Shown here piece by piece: positions 19,437-29,729 of a DNA stretch of 64,000 nucleotides (the first letter of the stretch is position 1; the number at the start of each line of letters is the position of its first letter). The stretch covers positions 558,001-622,000 of the forward strand of contig NC_035924.1 in the NCBI RefSeq assembly GCF_000348985.1. Reading direction: 5' to 3'. The position numbers were made by a program, and so were the translations under genes. The notes below the pieces were generated by a model, which worked only from the letters and a program-made list of their open reading frames with translations, was not told the DNA's origin and ran no database searches. Origin of the DNA: Huiozyma naganishii CBS 8797. Lineage: Eukaryota > Ascomycota > Saccharomycetes > Saccharomycetales > Saccharomycetaceae.

Positions 19437-22400
19437 TTAGGCAAAGCCAAATGGATTAGCGACACTGGCATTCATTAAATTAGCCTGTCCCTGCTGCTGC
19501 TGCTGCTGCTGCTGCTGACCAGGGCCATTACCAAACCCAAACCCAGTTGGTTGTGTTTGCAAGGGCTGCTGCTGCTGCTGCTGTTGCATCGGTTGGGGTT
19601 GAGATATGAACGTGTTCTGCAAACCCTGGCTTATACCTGTGACAGCAGCATTCCCAATTTGAGGTTGTTGCATAACACCTCCAGTAAATTGGTTTTGAGC
19701 GATGGGGGCCACGCCACCAGTTCTCTGCAATACCACACCAAACTGCGACTGAGGTTGGAAACCACCTGTTCTTTGTAGGGGTAACGCCCCACCTGTCATC
19801 TGCATCGGTTGTTGTTGCATCATCGGTTGCTGCTGAACCATAGGCTGCTGCTGAACCATGGGTTGTTGTTGCATCATTGGCTGTTGCATTGTGTTGAACG
19901 AAGTTTGTGGTGCTTGACCCATCATATTTGCACCACCCGTTAATTGATTGCCAAATGTTGTTTGCGGCATCATATTCATATTGGCATTACCTGTCAGTTG
20001 ATTTCCAAAGCTAGTCATAGGCATAGCCCCGCCAGTAAGTTGGGTACCAAAACTGGTCTGTGGCATACCACCTGTCATTTGCAGGGGCATACCACCCCCT
20101 GTTGTATTCATAGGAACAAGACCGCCTCCCGTTCTTTGAACAGGCAGAACGGATCCTAATGGAGGTAAACCAAATGTGGTTTGAGGAATGGCTCCACCAG
20201 TCATAGAAACCGGTAGCAGACCACCTGTCTTTTGTAAAGGAATCAAGTTCCCTGTACTCTGAGCACCAAATGTTGTCTGAGGAATTGGACCACCGGTTGT
20301 TGCAATAGGGATTAAACCGTTACCAGTTTTCTGTACTGGTAAGATCCCGCCAGTCAATTGCGTGCTAAAAGTAGTTTGAGGCATTCCACCTGTTCTTTGC
20401 ATTGGCATCATCCCTCCTGTATTAAATGGCATCATGAAAATCCCCGTAGCCATAGGTAGAATATTGTTACCACCTGTTTTGAAGGGATCCAATGGAATCA
20501 AGTTTTGAGGTCCACCTGTATTTGTTGGTGCAATAAAGGTGCCTGTTCTTACAGGTTGCAAGTCTTTCAAATTCGGTTCTGGGGCTGCGTTTGGAAGGTT
20601 CGTTTGGTCGTTGGATGATTGCGCCTTCTTTGGCTCCAGGGGTTCCAGGTCCAATAAGTCTTGCATGGACCCTGTGAATTCAGTATTCTTGCCACTCAAG
20701 TCGGGCTGAGATCTGGCAGCCGGTTTCGCTGTCCAACCATCGTCGTCAAGAAGTGCCGAAGATGCAGCTGGTGCTGTGGCCTGTGGCAACAATTGTTGTG
20801 CGACATTCGGTTGCGTGCCGGTCATCGCTGCAGCGTCTACACGCAAGGAGCCGTCCGGCTGCGAAAACATGTTACCGCCGGTCGCTGAACCAGTCTGTTG
20901 ACCCTCTCTACCAAATTTGTTGTCCAGGTATTTCATCACCCTGACGATATCACCTTCGCGTAGACCCAACGTCCGTAGCATTGACTGGTTGATATCTGAC
21001 ATCATATCTTCAGTGATTTGTTCTCTTTCGAAATTGATGGTGTACCTTTGACAGTTACCCACATCGACACCAGAACTCAAGAATAATTCAAACCAGTCGT
21101 ATTGTTCTCCACTCTTCTTCGTGGAGCCAGAACGTTTCATACCTGCGCCACCTGTAGAGCCTGGTCTGGGTGGTTTCGCTGGTGGTAGTTCCTTCCCCTC
21201 CTGTATTCTGAGCCTTTCTTCATCCAACAGTTCTCTCGCCTTCCTTAACTCATCTAACTCCCGCTCCCGTACTCTTCTGTCCCGTTCCTTCTCCTCATGA
21301 TCCCTTAGGCGTCTTCTTCTCTCGCGCTCGACCTCTCTTGGGTCTCTGCCGTTAGACGAGGACCCAGCGCGGCTTCTCCCGGAAGTTGCCTTGTACTTGT
21401 CCAGGCTGAATCCTGTCACCCTCTCCACGTAGACTAAGTCGTCGTTCGATAACTTGTTGGCAGCCACGGCGATCTTAACACCGTTGGATTTGTGCAAGTG
21501 AATCTTCCCATCTGCCGAGCCGATGAATTGAGCCTCGACTTTGAAAGTCCCACTTCTATCGACCCACAGACGAGATTTTTTGGGGTCTGGGAAGTTCTTC
21601 TTCGAGGACCCACTCTCTTTGCTCATGGATGAGGACCGTTTCTTTCTGTGTGAGAATGACGATAGTCTACTTCTTGATTTTTTATCTGTGGATATTTCTT
21701 GATCCGCATCGTCCTTCCAGTCCCCACCTAGAGCAGCATCGGATGACCTGCGGTTAATGTGCTCCGAGCCCTTCGCTGGTGACTTGTTCATTGCGCTTCT
21801 GGACATTTTTCTGATCGAGTTGAAGAACCCAGATCCTTGGTCGTCCTTGCTCTTTACAATCTCTACGAACTGTGCTGGGACAACCCCTCGCTCTCCCGTA
21901 CTGACAAGCTCGACCATCCACCAATCCTTAGATTTTTTATCGTTGATGATGTATACTGCGTCGTCCTCCTTGACTGTCAATTCGTCGTTTGCTTCCCCTA
22001 TAAAATCGAACATGATCCTAGCCCTTCTTCTCGGTTTCGACGCCATCTCTACCTCCTTCAAGCCGGCGCCCTTTTGAGCACCTTTGTACTCGCCAAGGAC
22101 AGCCATGATCTCTTTAGAGGTGTCGTTATTCCCAGTATGCAGTTCTATGTTCTTATACGGGTCGATGAACTCCAAGAACACATGCTTCTTTTCGTTATCG
22201 TACGAGACGAGCTTGTCAATACTCCATTCCTGCGGCGAGCCCTTGTTCGGAATGAAGCTGATCTTATTGTGGCCCACGGACAATTTCGCCTTATGTTTCT
22301 TGCGGCCCTCAATCTCTTGGATATTCCATGTCTGGTACGACCCACCGTCATACTCGTCACTGCTTCTTCTGTCCCCACGAGCACCCCTACCGCCAGCTGC

Positions 22401-23171
22401 GGGCATCGACCCGCGTGGGTCGTGGTAACCCCCGGCATCGGCATCATCGGCATCATACGACATTCTGTTACGCGCCCTCGCTCTCAAGTCGTCACCAGCC
22501 CGACTATCTCCGTGACGATCGTCATGCGGGGAAGCTGGATCTTGTGCGACGGGTCTCGTTGGTTTTGGAGGTGGAGTTTCCTCCCTATCTGGTCCTCCGG
22601 TCGCCTCGGTTGGATTCCTCACAGAATCGGCAACATATTTATCTCTTGCAGCATGCTGTGGTGGTGGTAAGAACGCAGCAGTTTGTGCCGGGGCAGTGTT
22701 CGTCGCTGTAGTAGGAACGGCCACTGGCGCCGCTATGGGGACTGCACCTGCACCTGCACCTGCGCCGGCACCGGCACCAGCCAATGGTTCCACGTAGTTT
22801 CCTGGAACAAACCCTACACTGCCGTCCCGCTGAGACCTCACCAGCAGCCAGTCCGGGTCCTGAGCGTCAAACAGGTCGAAAGTGTCATTCTCCTTGAATG
22901 CCAACTCCTCGTCCGGGTTCTGCGGTTGGTCGTAGTCGTACAGCGCCCTCCATTGGCCAATCACGGGGCTCTCCTCAATGTAATTCGAGGGCACAAGCCC
23001 CGAAGGTTCCTCCACATCCGACCCAATCACCCTTTTCTTCACCGTCCACCAGTCGTCCACGTCGGATTTCTGCAGCAGATAGAGCATATCGTTCTCCCTG
23101 ACGGCCAATTCCTCCTCTGTCTGCGGCTCATAATCGTAGACGGCCTTGTAGACCCCTAGAAACACAGTCAT
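19437..23171 (-). CDS. SLA1: Endocytic actin-patch adaptor Sla1
   Basis: 1244 aa, the same length as S. cerevisiae Sla1. Two SH3 domains lie at ~5-130 ([32 protein letters not shown]) and a third at ~365-420 ([18 protein letters not shown]). SHD1, which binds NPFxD sorting signals, is at ~530-590 ([19 protein letters not shown]). A SAM-like SHD2 region (~700-770) follows a charged RERERR segment. The C-terminal ~330 residues are repeats rich in TGG, PQTTFG and LxxQxTG, the phosphorylation motif of Ark1/Prk1 kinases, ending in poly-Q. Sla1 links cargo, clathrin, Pan1/End3 and Las17 at cortical patches. A Gly-Ala run at ~130-145 is encoded by a GCA/GGT repeat. Confidence 0.97.
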   Translation of the reverse strand: MTVFLGVYKAVYDYEPQTEEELAVRENDMLYLLQKSDVDDWWTVKKRVIGSDVEEPSGLVPSNYIEESPVIGQWRALYDYDQPQNPDEELAFKENDTFDLFDAQDPDWLLVRSQRDGSVGFVPGNYVEPLAGAGAGAGAGAGAVPIAAPVAVPTTATNTAPAQTAAFLPPPQHAARDKYVADSVRNPTEATGGPDREETPPPKPTRPVAQDPASPHDDRHGDSRAGDDLRARARNRMSYDADDADAGGYHDPRGSMPAAGGRGARGDRRSSDEYDGGSYQTWNIQEIEGRKKHKAKLSVGHNKISFIPNKGSPQEWSIDKLVSYDNEKKHVFLEFIDPYKNIELHTGNNDTSKEIMAVLGEYKGAQKGAGLKEVEMASKPRRRARIMFDFIGEANDELTVKEDDAVYIINDKKSKDWWMVELVSTGERGVVPAQFVEIVKSKDDQGSGFFNSIRKMSRSAMNKSPAKGSEHINRRSSDAALGGDWKDDADQEISTDKKSRSRLSSFSHRKKRSSSMSKESGSSKKNFPDPKKSRLWVDRSGTFKVEAQFIGSADGKIHLHKSNGVKIAVAANKLSNDDLVYVERVTGFSLDKYKATSGRSRAGSSSNGRDPREVERERRRRLRDHEEKERDRRVRERELDELRKARELLDEERLRIQEGKELPPAKPPRPGSTGGAGMKRSGSTKKSGEQYDWFELFLSSGVDVGNCQRYTINFEREQITEDMMSDINQSMLRTLGLREGDIVRVMKYLDNKFGREGQQTGSATGGNMFSQPDGSLRVDAAAMTGTQPNVAQQLLPQATAPAASSALLDDDGWTAKPAARSQPDLSGKNTEFTGSMQDLLDLEPLEPKKAQSSNDQTNLPNAAPEPNLKDLQPVRTGTFIAPTNTGGPQNLIPLDPFKTGGNNILPMATGIFMMPFNTGGMMPMQRTGGMPQTTFSTQLTGGILPVQKTGNGLIPIATTGGPIPQTTFGAQSTGNLIPLQKTGGLLPVSMTGGAIPQTTFGLPPLGSVLPVQRTGGGLVPMNTTGGGMPLQMTGGMPQTSFGTQLTGGAMPMTSFGNQLTGNANMNMMPQTTFGNQLTGGANMMGQAPQTSFNTMQQPMMQQQPMVQQQPMVQQQPMMQQQPMQMTGGALPLQRTGGFQPQSQFGVVLQRTGGVAPIAQNQFTGGVMQQPQIGNAAVTGISQGLQNTFISQPQPMQQQQQQQPLQTQPTGFGFGNGPGQQQQQQQQQGQANLMNASVANPFGFA
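19492..19517 (-). repeat. CAG trinucleotide run encoding poly-Gln in Sla1
   Basis: About eight consecutive CAG codons read on the minus strand, within the C-terminal Q-rich tail of SLA1. A second CAG/CAA run lies near 19567-19585. Confidence 0.85.
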
Positions 23172-23536
23172 GGTACCTTAACCTCTGTAGCAAGCTGCTG
23201 CTCTCTCTCCCTTTCTATCAGCGTCCCTATAACGTTAAACAGCCGACAACTTTCGCACCAAATAAAGTGTAAAAAAAGAAAGTGAAAGGGACAGTAATAA
23301 AAAACTGTACAACCTTGTGTATACGTCTATCTCCCACACAGAGACACGAACCTTGTGCTATACGGGGCTCCCTCCAACTCTTATCAACTACTCTAGGAAT
23401 CAAAGGCCGTAACTCTCTTTATAAATTTTTGTATTTGAGCAAGAAATAAAAAGAAGACGGGTAACTTCAGATCTCATCTGGCGGTGGCCTGCGATGACCA
23501 GCTGAATCTGGATCTCTCTCTTGATGAGCTGTTGCC
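23172..23536. other. SLA1 promoter / LDB7 3' region
   Basis: About 365 bases between the LDB7 stop and the SLA1 start, both on the minus strand. A-rich tracts occur at 23270-23305; no separate gene is evident. Confidence 0.4.
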
Positions 23537-24241
23537 TCAGCTGTGACTCGGTTGTTCGTCTTCTGCATGCAAGGTCTTGCAGACGTGCTGCTTCAATTGC
23601 TTCCAGCGGTGCGGGCCCTGGAACTTCGAGGAGCAGCGTTTGCAAACAAGCACTTTCTTCACGATGCGGCCCGCGGCGTCCACTCGCTGATACGTCGTGC
23701 GTTGTTGTTGTTGTTGTTGTTGTTGTTGATTCTGTTGTGTTGTATCGTGGTCCAGTCGCCCCGCCAGGACCTGGTGCATTGCACTCTTCTGGGGCACAAA
23801 CATGTCGTATATCTGCAGCGTGTTCTCGCACTCGAGCGCCTTGTGGAAGTAATGCGCGAAGTCCACGCTCGAGAGAGATTCCAGTTGCTTCCGCGGCACG
23901 TACCCGCCCAGCAGTGTGTGCGAAAGGTCGTACTCCACTTTGCTCGCCTCCACGGGGTTCACCTTTACGTCGCCCATGTAGCCGTGCACGTTTATTCTCG
24001 GCTTCCCATCCTTCTTCGTGTCCGACTGGGGGTCATTGCTGCGGCCCTGCTCCAAGGGTGCAGTGAGCTCAACAAGCTCCTCAGGGGTGAAGACTACGTC
24101 CTGCGATTTCTCCACTGCGGACAGCGCACTTATAATATCGTAGTACGACCTGTTGTTGCGTCTCTTAGTCTGTTTCTCTACAGTCCCTGGATTCTCGTGG
24201 GGATTACCATTCACAGTCCCTGTAGTATCCACACTGCTCAT
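23537..24241 (-). CDS. LDB7: RSC chromatin-remodelling subunit Ldb7/Rsc14-like
   Basis: 234 aa from ATG 24241; the in-frame codon at 24250 is TTG. The protein contains YYDIISALSAVEKS and FTPEELVELTAPLEQG near the N-terminus, a poly-Gln run (~175-185) and a C-terminal zinc-finger-like CKRC(x13)H(x3)C segment. It lies directly downstream of SLA1 on the same strand, as YBL006C (LDB7) does in S. cerevisiae, where it stabilises a module of the RSC remodeller. S. cerevisiae Ldb7 is shorter (180 aa). The identification is mainly positional, as I recognise few family residues with certainty. Confidence 0.7.
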   Translation of the reverse strand: MSSVDTTGTVNGNPHENPGTVEKQTKRRNNRSYYDIISALSAVEKSQDVVFTPEELVELTAPLEQGRSNDPQSDTKKDGKPRINVHGYMGDVKVNPVEASKVEYDLSHTLLGGYVPRKQLESLSSVDFAHYFHKALECENTLQIYDMFVPQKSAMHQVLAGRLDHDTTQQNQQQQQQQQQRTTYQRVDAAGRIVKKVLVCKRCSSKFQGPHRWKQLKQHVCKTLHAEDEQPSHS

Positions 24242-24461
24242 AACGCACAACTACTACACACTCGCTTGCTTAGTCTGTCTCTCTCACTCTCTCCCATAGT
24301 AGAGACGTTGTTCAGAGTGAAATTTAATACAAAAATAATATTCACTATAAGAGTATCGTTTGCTAAGAACACCACAACGTGTAGAAGAGATAATATAAAT
24401 ACAAACAAACGACCATATACGACGTATACATTTTTCAATGGTTGTTTGGAACTTTAGAGTT

Positions 24462-26762
24462 TTATTTGTCGAAAGTATCGTCAGTTTCGCCGTAGTTTGC
24501 CGCGTTCCTCTTCCGTATGATCGCGTCCGCGACTCTGGATGCGATCGCATTGCTGCCGCCCTTGACGGCGATTTCTTCAATCTCGTCGCTCTCGTTGAGA
24601 TCGGAAGCGGAAGTGCCAGTCGTGGTTGCAGAGGTCACAGAGCTCTCCGATTTCAACCCGGATAATGTAGAAAATATAGGGATGTTAGACAGCGAGTTGT
24701 CGCTGTTGACCAGCGAGATGGCGTCCGAATCGTGTCTTTCTTGTTCCGCAGCGTCCGCACCTTCGGGAACCGACGTATTGGGGAGCAGGTCCTCCATTTC
24801 CTTCCCCGAGATATGTCTTTTCCTTGGTTTGAGCAAACCTGCATTTTGCTGCTGTTCTGCTTGCTCCTCATTCTCTCGGTCGATCTTGAACTTATCGTTC
24901 ATTTCACTGACAAAACTGTGCGACTCAAACCCGGGGAACAACTTGCTACCAAACTGGTCCACAATATTGACAATCCGGATGGTTAGCGACCTTCTCTCCT
25001 TCTGTAAGTCCTTCAACCCGTTGGGGGAGGTGATGGACACGTATAGAGGCCTCAACGATTTCACAATGTCCATACCAATGTCACCAACCACAAGGGCAGA
25101 GTATGTGACAACGACAGACGCAATGTACGATGCGAGAAATATGAACCACCTGTGCTGCGATCTATCCCTGAAGTAGTACGTTATCAGGGCGGACCAGAAA
25201 ATGTACAGCAGCGGGGCGAACCCCATAGCAATGAGAATCTTCCACGTTGCTATCACATCGTTCGCCTTGATCTTTACGGTAGACTTCGCCAACGCGGTTC
25301 TTGCCTTCTCCCTCGAGATTCTTTTCGCTAGTAGGAAAACGGGCGAGAAGAGCAACAACCCAGGCAGAGCAAGCGTAAAAGAGATAATGATCCGTACAGA
25401 CCTGTACGCCAGCAACCAAGTGTTTTTCACGAGGTTGACCTTTGCCGTCTCCACGAGATGATCTGGAATGCTAAAATGTCTCAGATGTGCGTTATACTTC
25501 AAGATATCCTCAGTCAGCTGTATCATCTTAGGGTCATCTTTGTAAGTCTCGTACCCCTTGACGAGCCTTCTGTTCATTTCCACGACCATGGGCAACGGCA
25601 GTTGTCCGTTGAACTGGGTTGCGTACAATCTCCGCATCGCTTGCACAACGATCAAAGTCTCATAATCACCGCAGGTCACAGTCACCGCTTTCAGCCCCTC
25701 CGTTATCGTATCCAAGAGTTCCTTCACAGCCTCTCTGTTCGTCTCTGGATTGTGATACCGATCGACAAGCTCCTTGGGGATCTCAATGGGTTCTCCAAAC
25801 TCAACGACAGCTCTAGATCTAAATTTATGCGGGTGGAAGTAATTCATCCCACAAGGGACAATCTTCACGTTGGTCCCCCTGTGCGCATCCATACAACCAA
25901 GAGCCATTATAGCCACACCAGCCTTCAGGGGCAACAGGTCTGTTCTATCGTGCGAACCGCCCTCAGGGAAAATCCCAATACACCCATTGTGTGCTAGATG
26001 CTCAAACACTTTCTCGTAAACCAACGATTGGTCCACTTTAGCCGCATACTTGTATGGGGTCCCCTTGGCAAGCAAATTTTTGATCTCAGGTTTATGTGTA
26101 CCTTTAAACTCCTTTCTGATGTACAAAGAGGTGTCGCTCTCAACGGATTGGATAGCCACGTTTCCCATAGCAGATTTCGGGCCCGCGATGAGTCCGCCAG
26201 GTTCGCAGTCCCTCGTGAATTTGGTACCGACTCCAATAATGTGTTTAGGGTTCTCTGAATCCAGTTTGATCTTCCCATCCACGTATTTCAAGTTATCCTG
26301 CGGTCTAACAACGCCAATGGCCATAACACACCTCGCCAAAAACCCAACAGACAACATCTTCAAAGAGGATTCGGCAATGAGAAAAGATATCCGCCTGTTC
26401 ACGGTCTGCTTCACCTGGTCCATGAGTATCACTGGGTCGACAAATTGGTTCGCGTGCGGTGCTGCGACGAATATCACAGGACCCTCCTTTGGGATCTTGA
26501 ATGCGCTGCGGGGCCTGATCTCTCTAAAGAGCAGTGGAAATATTCGAGAGCAGCCACACAATAAATCGTACGTCCACATCCGCCACTGCGGCGGCTCCTC
26601 GTACTTGAACTGACCATTGCTCCTCATATGCGGCGCGAGCCCAGCGGACTTGGTGGACGGCACGCCCGTCGCGGTGTGCGTTCCGCTGCTGCTCGGTTGA
26701 CCCTTGCCAATCCCTCCTTGAGCCTGCAGCCTCTTATGTTTATCACTGAGGGGACTCTCCAT
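24462..26762 (-). CDS. SCT1: Glycerol-3-phosphate/dihydroxyacetone-phosphate acyltransferase
   Basis: 766 aa. The acyltransferase block starts near residue 95: motif I is the fungal variant PHANQFVDPV (catalytic H103 and D109), and FPEGGSHDRTDLLPLKAG at ~265 is motif III. Hydrophobic segments near 465-485 and 515-575 are membrane spans of the ER. The acidic, Ser-rich C-terminal tail (~640-766) is likely phosphorylated, as known for Sct1. The enzyme performs the first acylation of glycerolipid synthesis. Both SCT1 (YBL011W) and GPT2 are possible; adjacency to FMT1 (YBL013W) favours SCT1. With FMT1 it lies in a segment inverted relative to the LAA2-LDB7 block. Confidence 0.9.
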   Translation of the reverse strand: MESPLSDKHKRLQAQGGIGKGQPSSSGTHTATGVPSTKSAGLAPHMRSNGQFKYEEPPQWRMWTYDLLCGCSRIFPLLFREIRPRSAFKIPKEGPVIFVAAPHANQFVDPVILMDQVKQTVNRRISFLIAESSLKMLSVGFLARCVMAIGVVRPQDNLKYVDGKIKLDSENPKHIIGVGTKFTRDCEPGGLIAGPKSAMGNVAIQSVESDTSLYIRKEFKGTHKPEIKNLLAKGTPYKYAAKVDQSLVYEKVFEHLAHNGCIGIFPEGGSHDRTDLLPLKAGVAIMALGCMDAHRGTNVKIVPCGMNYFHPHKFRSRAVVEFGEPIEIPKELVDRYHNPETNREAVKELLDTITEGLKAVTVTCGDYETLIVVQAMRRLYATQFNGQLPLPMVVEMNRRLVKGYETYKDDPKMIQLTEDILKYNAHLRHFSIPDHLVETAKVNLVKNTWLLAYRSVRIIISFTLALPGLLLFSPVFLLAKRISREKARTALAKSTVKIKANDVIATWKILIAMGFAPLLYIFWSALITYYFRDRSQHRWFIFLASYIASVVVTYSALVVGDIGMDIVKSLRPLYVSITSPNGLKDLQKERRSLTIRIVNIVDQFGSKLFPGFESHSFVSEMNDKFKIDRENEEQAEQQQNAGLLKPRKRHISGKEMEDLLPNTSVPEGADAAEQERHDSDAISLVNSDNSLSNIPIFSTLSGLKSESSVTSATTTGTSASDLNESDEIEEIAVKGGSNAIASRVADAIIRKRNAANYGETDDTFDK

Positions 26763-26973
26763 CTAATTAGCTGGGGCAGGACCGGGAAAACTCTCTCGCA
26801 ATTCTCCCTGAAGCGACGCTGACACCGTTCTTGTTGGTCACTGTTCACTGCTCCCCCCGCAACCAACGACAACTCTGATCTTTTGTTCAAACGAAATAAA
26901 AAAATTGACTGCGATGAACAGCTGGAAATCTTTGCGGGGGAAGAAGAGGAAGAGGACGATTGTGGTAGATGGT

Positions 26974-28101
26974 TCACTGGAACTGTGCGGACTGAGTCCA
27001 GTCAGCGATCCCACAACGCTTCTTAAGACGTCTCAGGAAAGTGGGCACATTTTCTTGGGCGAAACCTTCCAATTGAAGCGTCCCCACTTGCAAGCGGGTG
27101 TTTTGTGCGCATTGTATAATGATGGACTCGCCAGATTCGTCCAACTCGAAGCAGCCTGGTCCCCTCCTACGTGGGCCGTCTGGGATGAGTTCTGCTACCG
27201 GATGTAGTTGTATATCGTGTAATATCACTCTCTTGGCGCCTGTGTCAGTCTTGATAAAGGTATGGACAGGTCCCAAAGCAAGGTACTTGTCGACGAGTTG
27301 GCCGGCTGTCTCTGCCGTCCACTGGGCCCGCTTATCCTCCGTAACGATCTTTCGGGCCAGACTCGGCTTGTATTTGGGCGAGTTCGGGATCGCACTGGTG
27401 TAGGATCCGTTCACGAGTGCGGCGGCTAACATATCTGCACCCAGGACCCCTAGTTGGTCCATTAGGATTGCTGTATTCTTGGGCAGCCTTATACCCTGTG
27501 GTGGGTCGTTCTGTAGCAACTGAGCGACGCTGAGCTCTCCACTCTGGGACACGATCCCGCCCTGGTCAAACTTGGACCTGTGTAGCGTCTGTAGAGTGAC
27601 CCCAGTCACCGCATCGCCGTTCAACAGCGTGCGCTGTATAGGAGAACTACCCCTGTAACGAGGAAGCAGCGATGGGTGCACGTTCAGACTGTACTTCGCG
27701 GCGTCCACAAGAGCCGCAGGGATCAATTGGCCGTAAGAGACGGCAACCAACATGTTGTACCCTGACTTAGTGACGAGCGGGTACAGATCGCACACCAACT
27801 CCTCCCGGGAGTCGCACAGAAGGGGGCCCTGTACCAATTCACCTACCTCGAGTGCCCGCTGGGCGCGTTCCACAAGTGGGGGCATTTTCAACACCGAGCG
27901 ACCCCTGCCAGACCGTTTGAGCGGTCGCGAGACCACCGCTACATCCGCCACGATGTTCGGCCGCGCCTGCTTCAACTCTATCAGCTTGTTCAAAGAGTGC
28001 ACGCTGAACAGGTCACTGCCGAAAAAAAGCACCTTCAAACGGGGGCCAGCGGGACCACCGCTGTACCATCTCCTGCCAACAGCCAAAGACCCGTACAGCA
28101 T
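26974..28101 (-). CDS. FMT1: Mitochondrial methionyl-tRNA formyltransferase
   Basis: 375 aa. The N-terminus (MLYGSLAVGRRWYSGG) is a probable mitochondrial presequence. The catalytic domain carries VLFFGSD at ~30, the conserved NVHPSLLPRYRGSSPIQ with catalytic His/Asp context at ~140-156, and GVTLQTLHRSKFDQGGI. A C-terminal tRNA-binding domain follows. It formylates initiator Met-tRNA for mitochondrial translation. It lies next to SCT1, as YBL013W does, and is transcribed divergently from PGD1 over ~220 bp. Confidence 0.93.
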   Translation of the reverse strand: MLYGSLAVGRRWYSGGPAGPRLKVLFFGSDLFSVHSLNKLIELKQARPNIVADVAVVSRPLKRSGRGRSVLKMPPLVERAQRALEVGELVQGPLLCDSREELVCDLYPLVTKSGYNMLVAVSYGQLIPAALVDAAKYSLNVHPSLLPRYRGSSPIQRTLLNGDAVTGVTLQTLHRSKFDQGGIVSQSGELSVAQLLQNDPPQGIRLPKNTAILMDQLGVLGADMLAAALVNGSYTSAIPNSPKYKPSLARKIVTEDKRAQWTAETAGQLVDKYLALGPVHTFIKTDTGAKRVILHDIQLHPVAELIPDGPRRRGPGCFELDESGESIIIQCAQNTRLQVGTLQLEGFAQENVPTFLRRLKKRCGIADWTQSAQFQ

Positions 28102-28323
28102 CGCGACTCGACCCAGTTGTGCAACTACTAGTACTCTTAGTTGTTGATTGTAAGGGTCCCCTCTTTAAAAACAGGAATTCGAAATATCACCAAAAAATAA
28201 AACACACAAAGAAGTGAGTCCAGTTGATGCATCGGATGTTCACATTCGAGAACTTGGTGGTTGCAGTTGCTGTTCGGGCAAGAGAGGCTGCGAGAGAGGG
28301 AGAAAGATATTTGAGAAGTGAGA

Positions 28324-29445
28324 ATGACTGGTACGGTTTCTGCAAGTGTTGATGCTGCGGCAGCTGCAGATGGGGTGAAGAAAGAGGAGAACGTGAAGGT
28401 GAAGGAGGAGGTCAGGGTGATGTCGCTGAAGGAGCTGGTCCCCAATGGCACTAAGCTGGCGGATTTGGAGAAACGGATGGTGGAGGATACAATGGTGAGG
28501 GATGGGTTGGTTGTTGGGTTAAGACAGGTCCGGGAGGAGATCCTGCCCATTCGACTGAAGTTCAACGCGTTCTTGAATAAGATGTCGCATTTGGACAGTG
28601 AGCCCCAGGGGGCCAAGACGAACGAAGAGAGGTTTAAAGAGGTCAGAGACAACTTGCTGGACCTGTACAAGAGTATTCAAACGCTGTCTGCGAGGTTTCA
28701 TGAGATACAGCCGCTGTTCAGCGTCATTGAACAGTTTGGCGCGGTGGACGGAGAGAAACAGTTCTGTCCGCTGGAGACCCTGGGGAACGGCCCGACAGTG
28801 TCGTCCATCCCAACCACCGTACCGACAGCGCCAGTGGGGAAGAAGAGCGCCGTGAGCACCCCGGCAAACAACGACAAGCCGTCCCCATCCGTCGGGCCGA
28901 CGGCCTCGTCCGCAGCGGCAAAGAAACCACGGAAACCAAGACAGAGCAAGAAGACTCCCGTCCACACACCAGCGGGCAACCCAACACCAAGAACCGCGGC
29001 ACAGACACCACTCTCTGTGCCGTCGAGCAGCGGTCCTGGCGGTGATGTGGGGGTTTCGTCAGGGGCCGCAGCCGCGGCCGCGGCCTCGGCAATGAACTCA
29101 ACCATATCCATGCCCCAGCATATCTTGAGCTCGGCGATGTCCCCCATGATGGGAAGCACTATGGGCACACCCAACAACATGAACCAGATGTCCTCCTCGC
29201 AACAGCCGCAAGCACCACAGCAGCAGCAGCAACAAGTGCACGCACCGTTTATGGGTGCCAATCCGGCGGCGTCTACGAATAATACATCAGCGCAGAGTCT
29301 AACGCCAGCTAACATCCTGAGCATGAACAACGGCAATATGAACGCTACGAACGCGGAACGCCCTGAACGGTACGGCAGCGTCGACCTCAGCTCGATGGAC
29401 CTGGGCAACCTTGACTTGGGCTCGCTAAACATGGATTTCTTATAA
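28324..29445 (+). CDS. PGD1: Mediator tail subunit Med3 (Pgd1/Hrs1)
   Basis: 373 aa from ATG 28324 (an upstream GTG extends the frame by two codons only). The N-terminal ~135 residues form the conserved helical Med3 domain (EEILPIRLKFNAF, LQPLFS-like IQPLFSVIEQ). The middle is Ala/Pro/Thr-rich with the basic KKPRKPRQSKK segment, poly-Ala and poly-Gln. The protein ends DLGSLNMDFL, nearly the S. cerevisiae Pgd1 end. Med3 is in the Mediator tail triad with Med2 and Med15 that receives signals from activators such as Gcn4. PGD1 and TRP5 are adjacent in S. cerevisiae too (YGL025C-YGL026C). Confidence 0.93.
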   Translation: MTGTVSASVDAAAAADGVKKEENVKVKEEVRVMSLKELVPNGTKLADLEKRMVEDTMVRDGLVVGLRQVREEILPIRLKFNAFLNKMSHLDSEPQGAKTNEERFKEVRDNLLDLYKSIQTLSARFHEIQPLFSVIEQFGAVDGEKQFCPLETLGNGPTVSSIPTTVPTAPVGKKSAVSTPANNDKPSPSVGPTASSAAAKKPRKPRQSKKTPVHTPAGNPTPRTAAQTPLSVPSSSGPGGDVGVSSGAAAAAAASAMNSTISMPQHILSSAMSPMMGSTMGTPNNMNQMSSSQQPQAPQQQQQQVHAPFMGANPAASTNNTSAQSLTPANILSMNNGNMNATNAERPERYGSVDLSSMDLGNLDLGSLNMDFL

Positions 29446-29566
29446 AAGTTTTCAAGAATCACGAAATGGTCAGAGACGGCTACGATGGGCTCGCTTGCCC
29501 CACGGCATGGGACCCTTCTGGGTCGCACTCGCAAGTGTCACTGCGAAAAGCGTCCTTTGAAGCCTC

Positions 29567-29573
29567 TGAGTCA
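29567..29573 (+). promoter_or_regulatory. Gcn4 binding site in the TRP5 promoter
   Basis: A perfect TGAGTCA, 157 bases upstream of the TRP5 ATG and 37 bases before a TATAAAAT element (29610-29617). This matches general amino-acid control of TRP5 known in S. cerevisiae. Confidence 0.75.
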
Positions 29574-29729
29574 CCGCCAAAATGAAGAGAACAGGAAAAA
29601 AAAAATTGGTATAAAATCTTTTCTGTGGAAGACCTCTCTTGAAACATTAATCGACTGGTCTCTGTTGCTGGCGTGGCCCAGCCAAGGACGTTTTCTGCTG
29701 TTGATCGAGGATACTAAGGTGAATTAAGG

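Noticed and set aside
21837..22670. 277-codon plus-strand open frame
   Set aside because: Antisense to the SH3/SHD1 part of SLA1; no family resemblance, explained by codon composition of SLA1.
23543..24457. 304-codon plus-strand open frame
   Set aside because: Antisense to LDB7; poly-Leu is the mirror of the poly-Gln codons.
28698..29534. 278-codon minus-strand open frame in PGD1
   Set aside because: Antisense shadow of the Med3 gene with Cys/Ala runs opposite Gln/Ala repeats.
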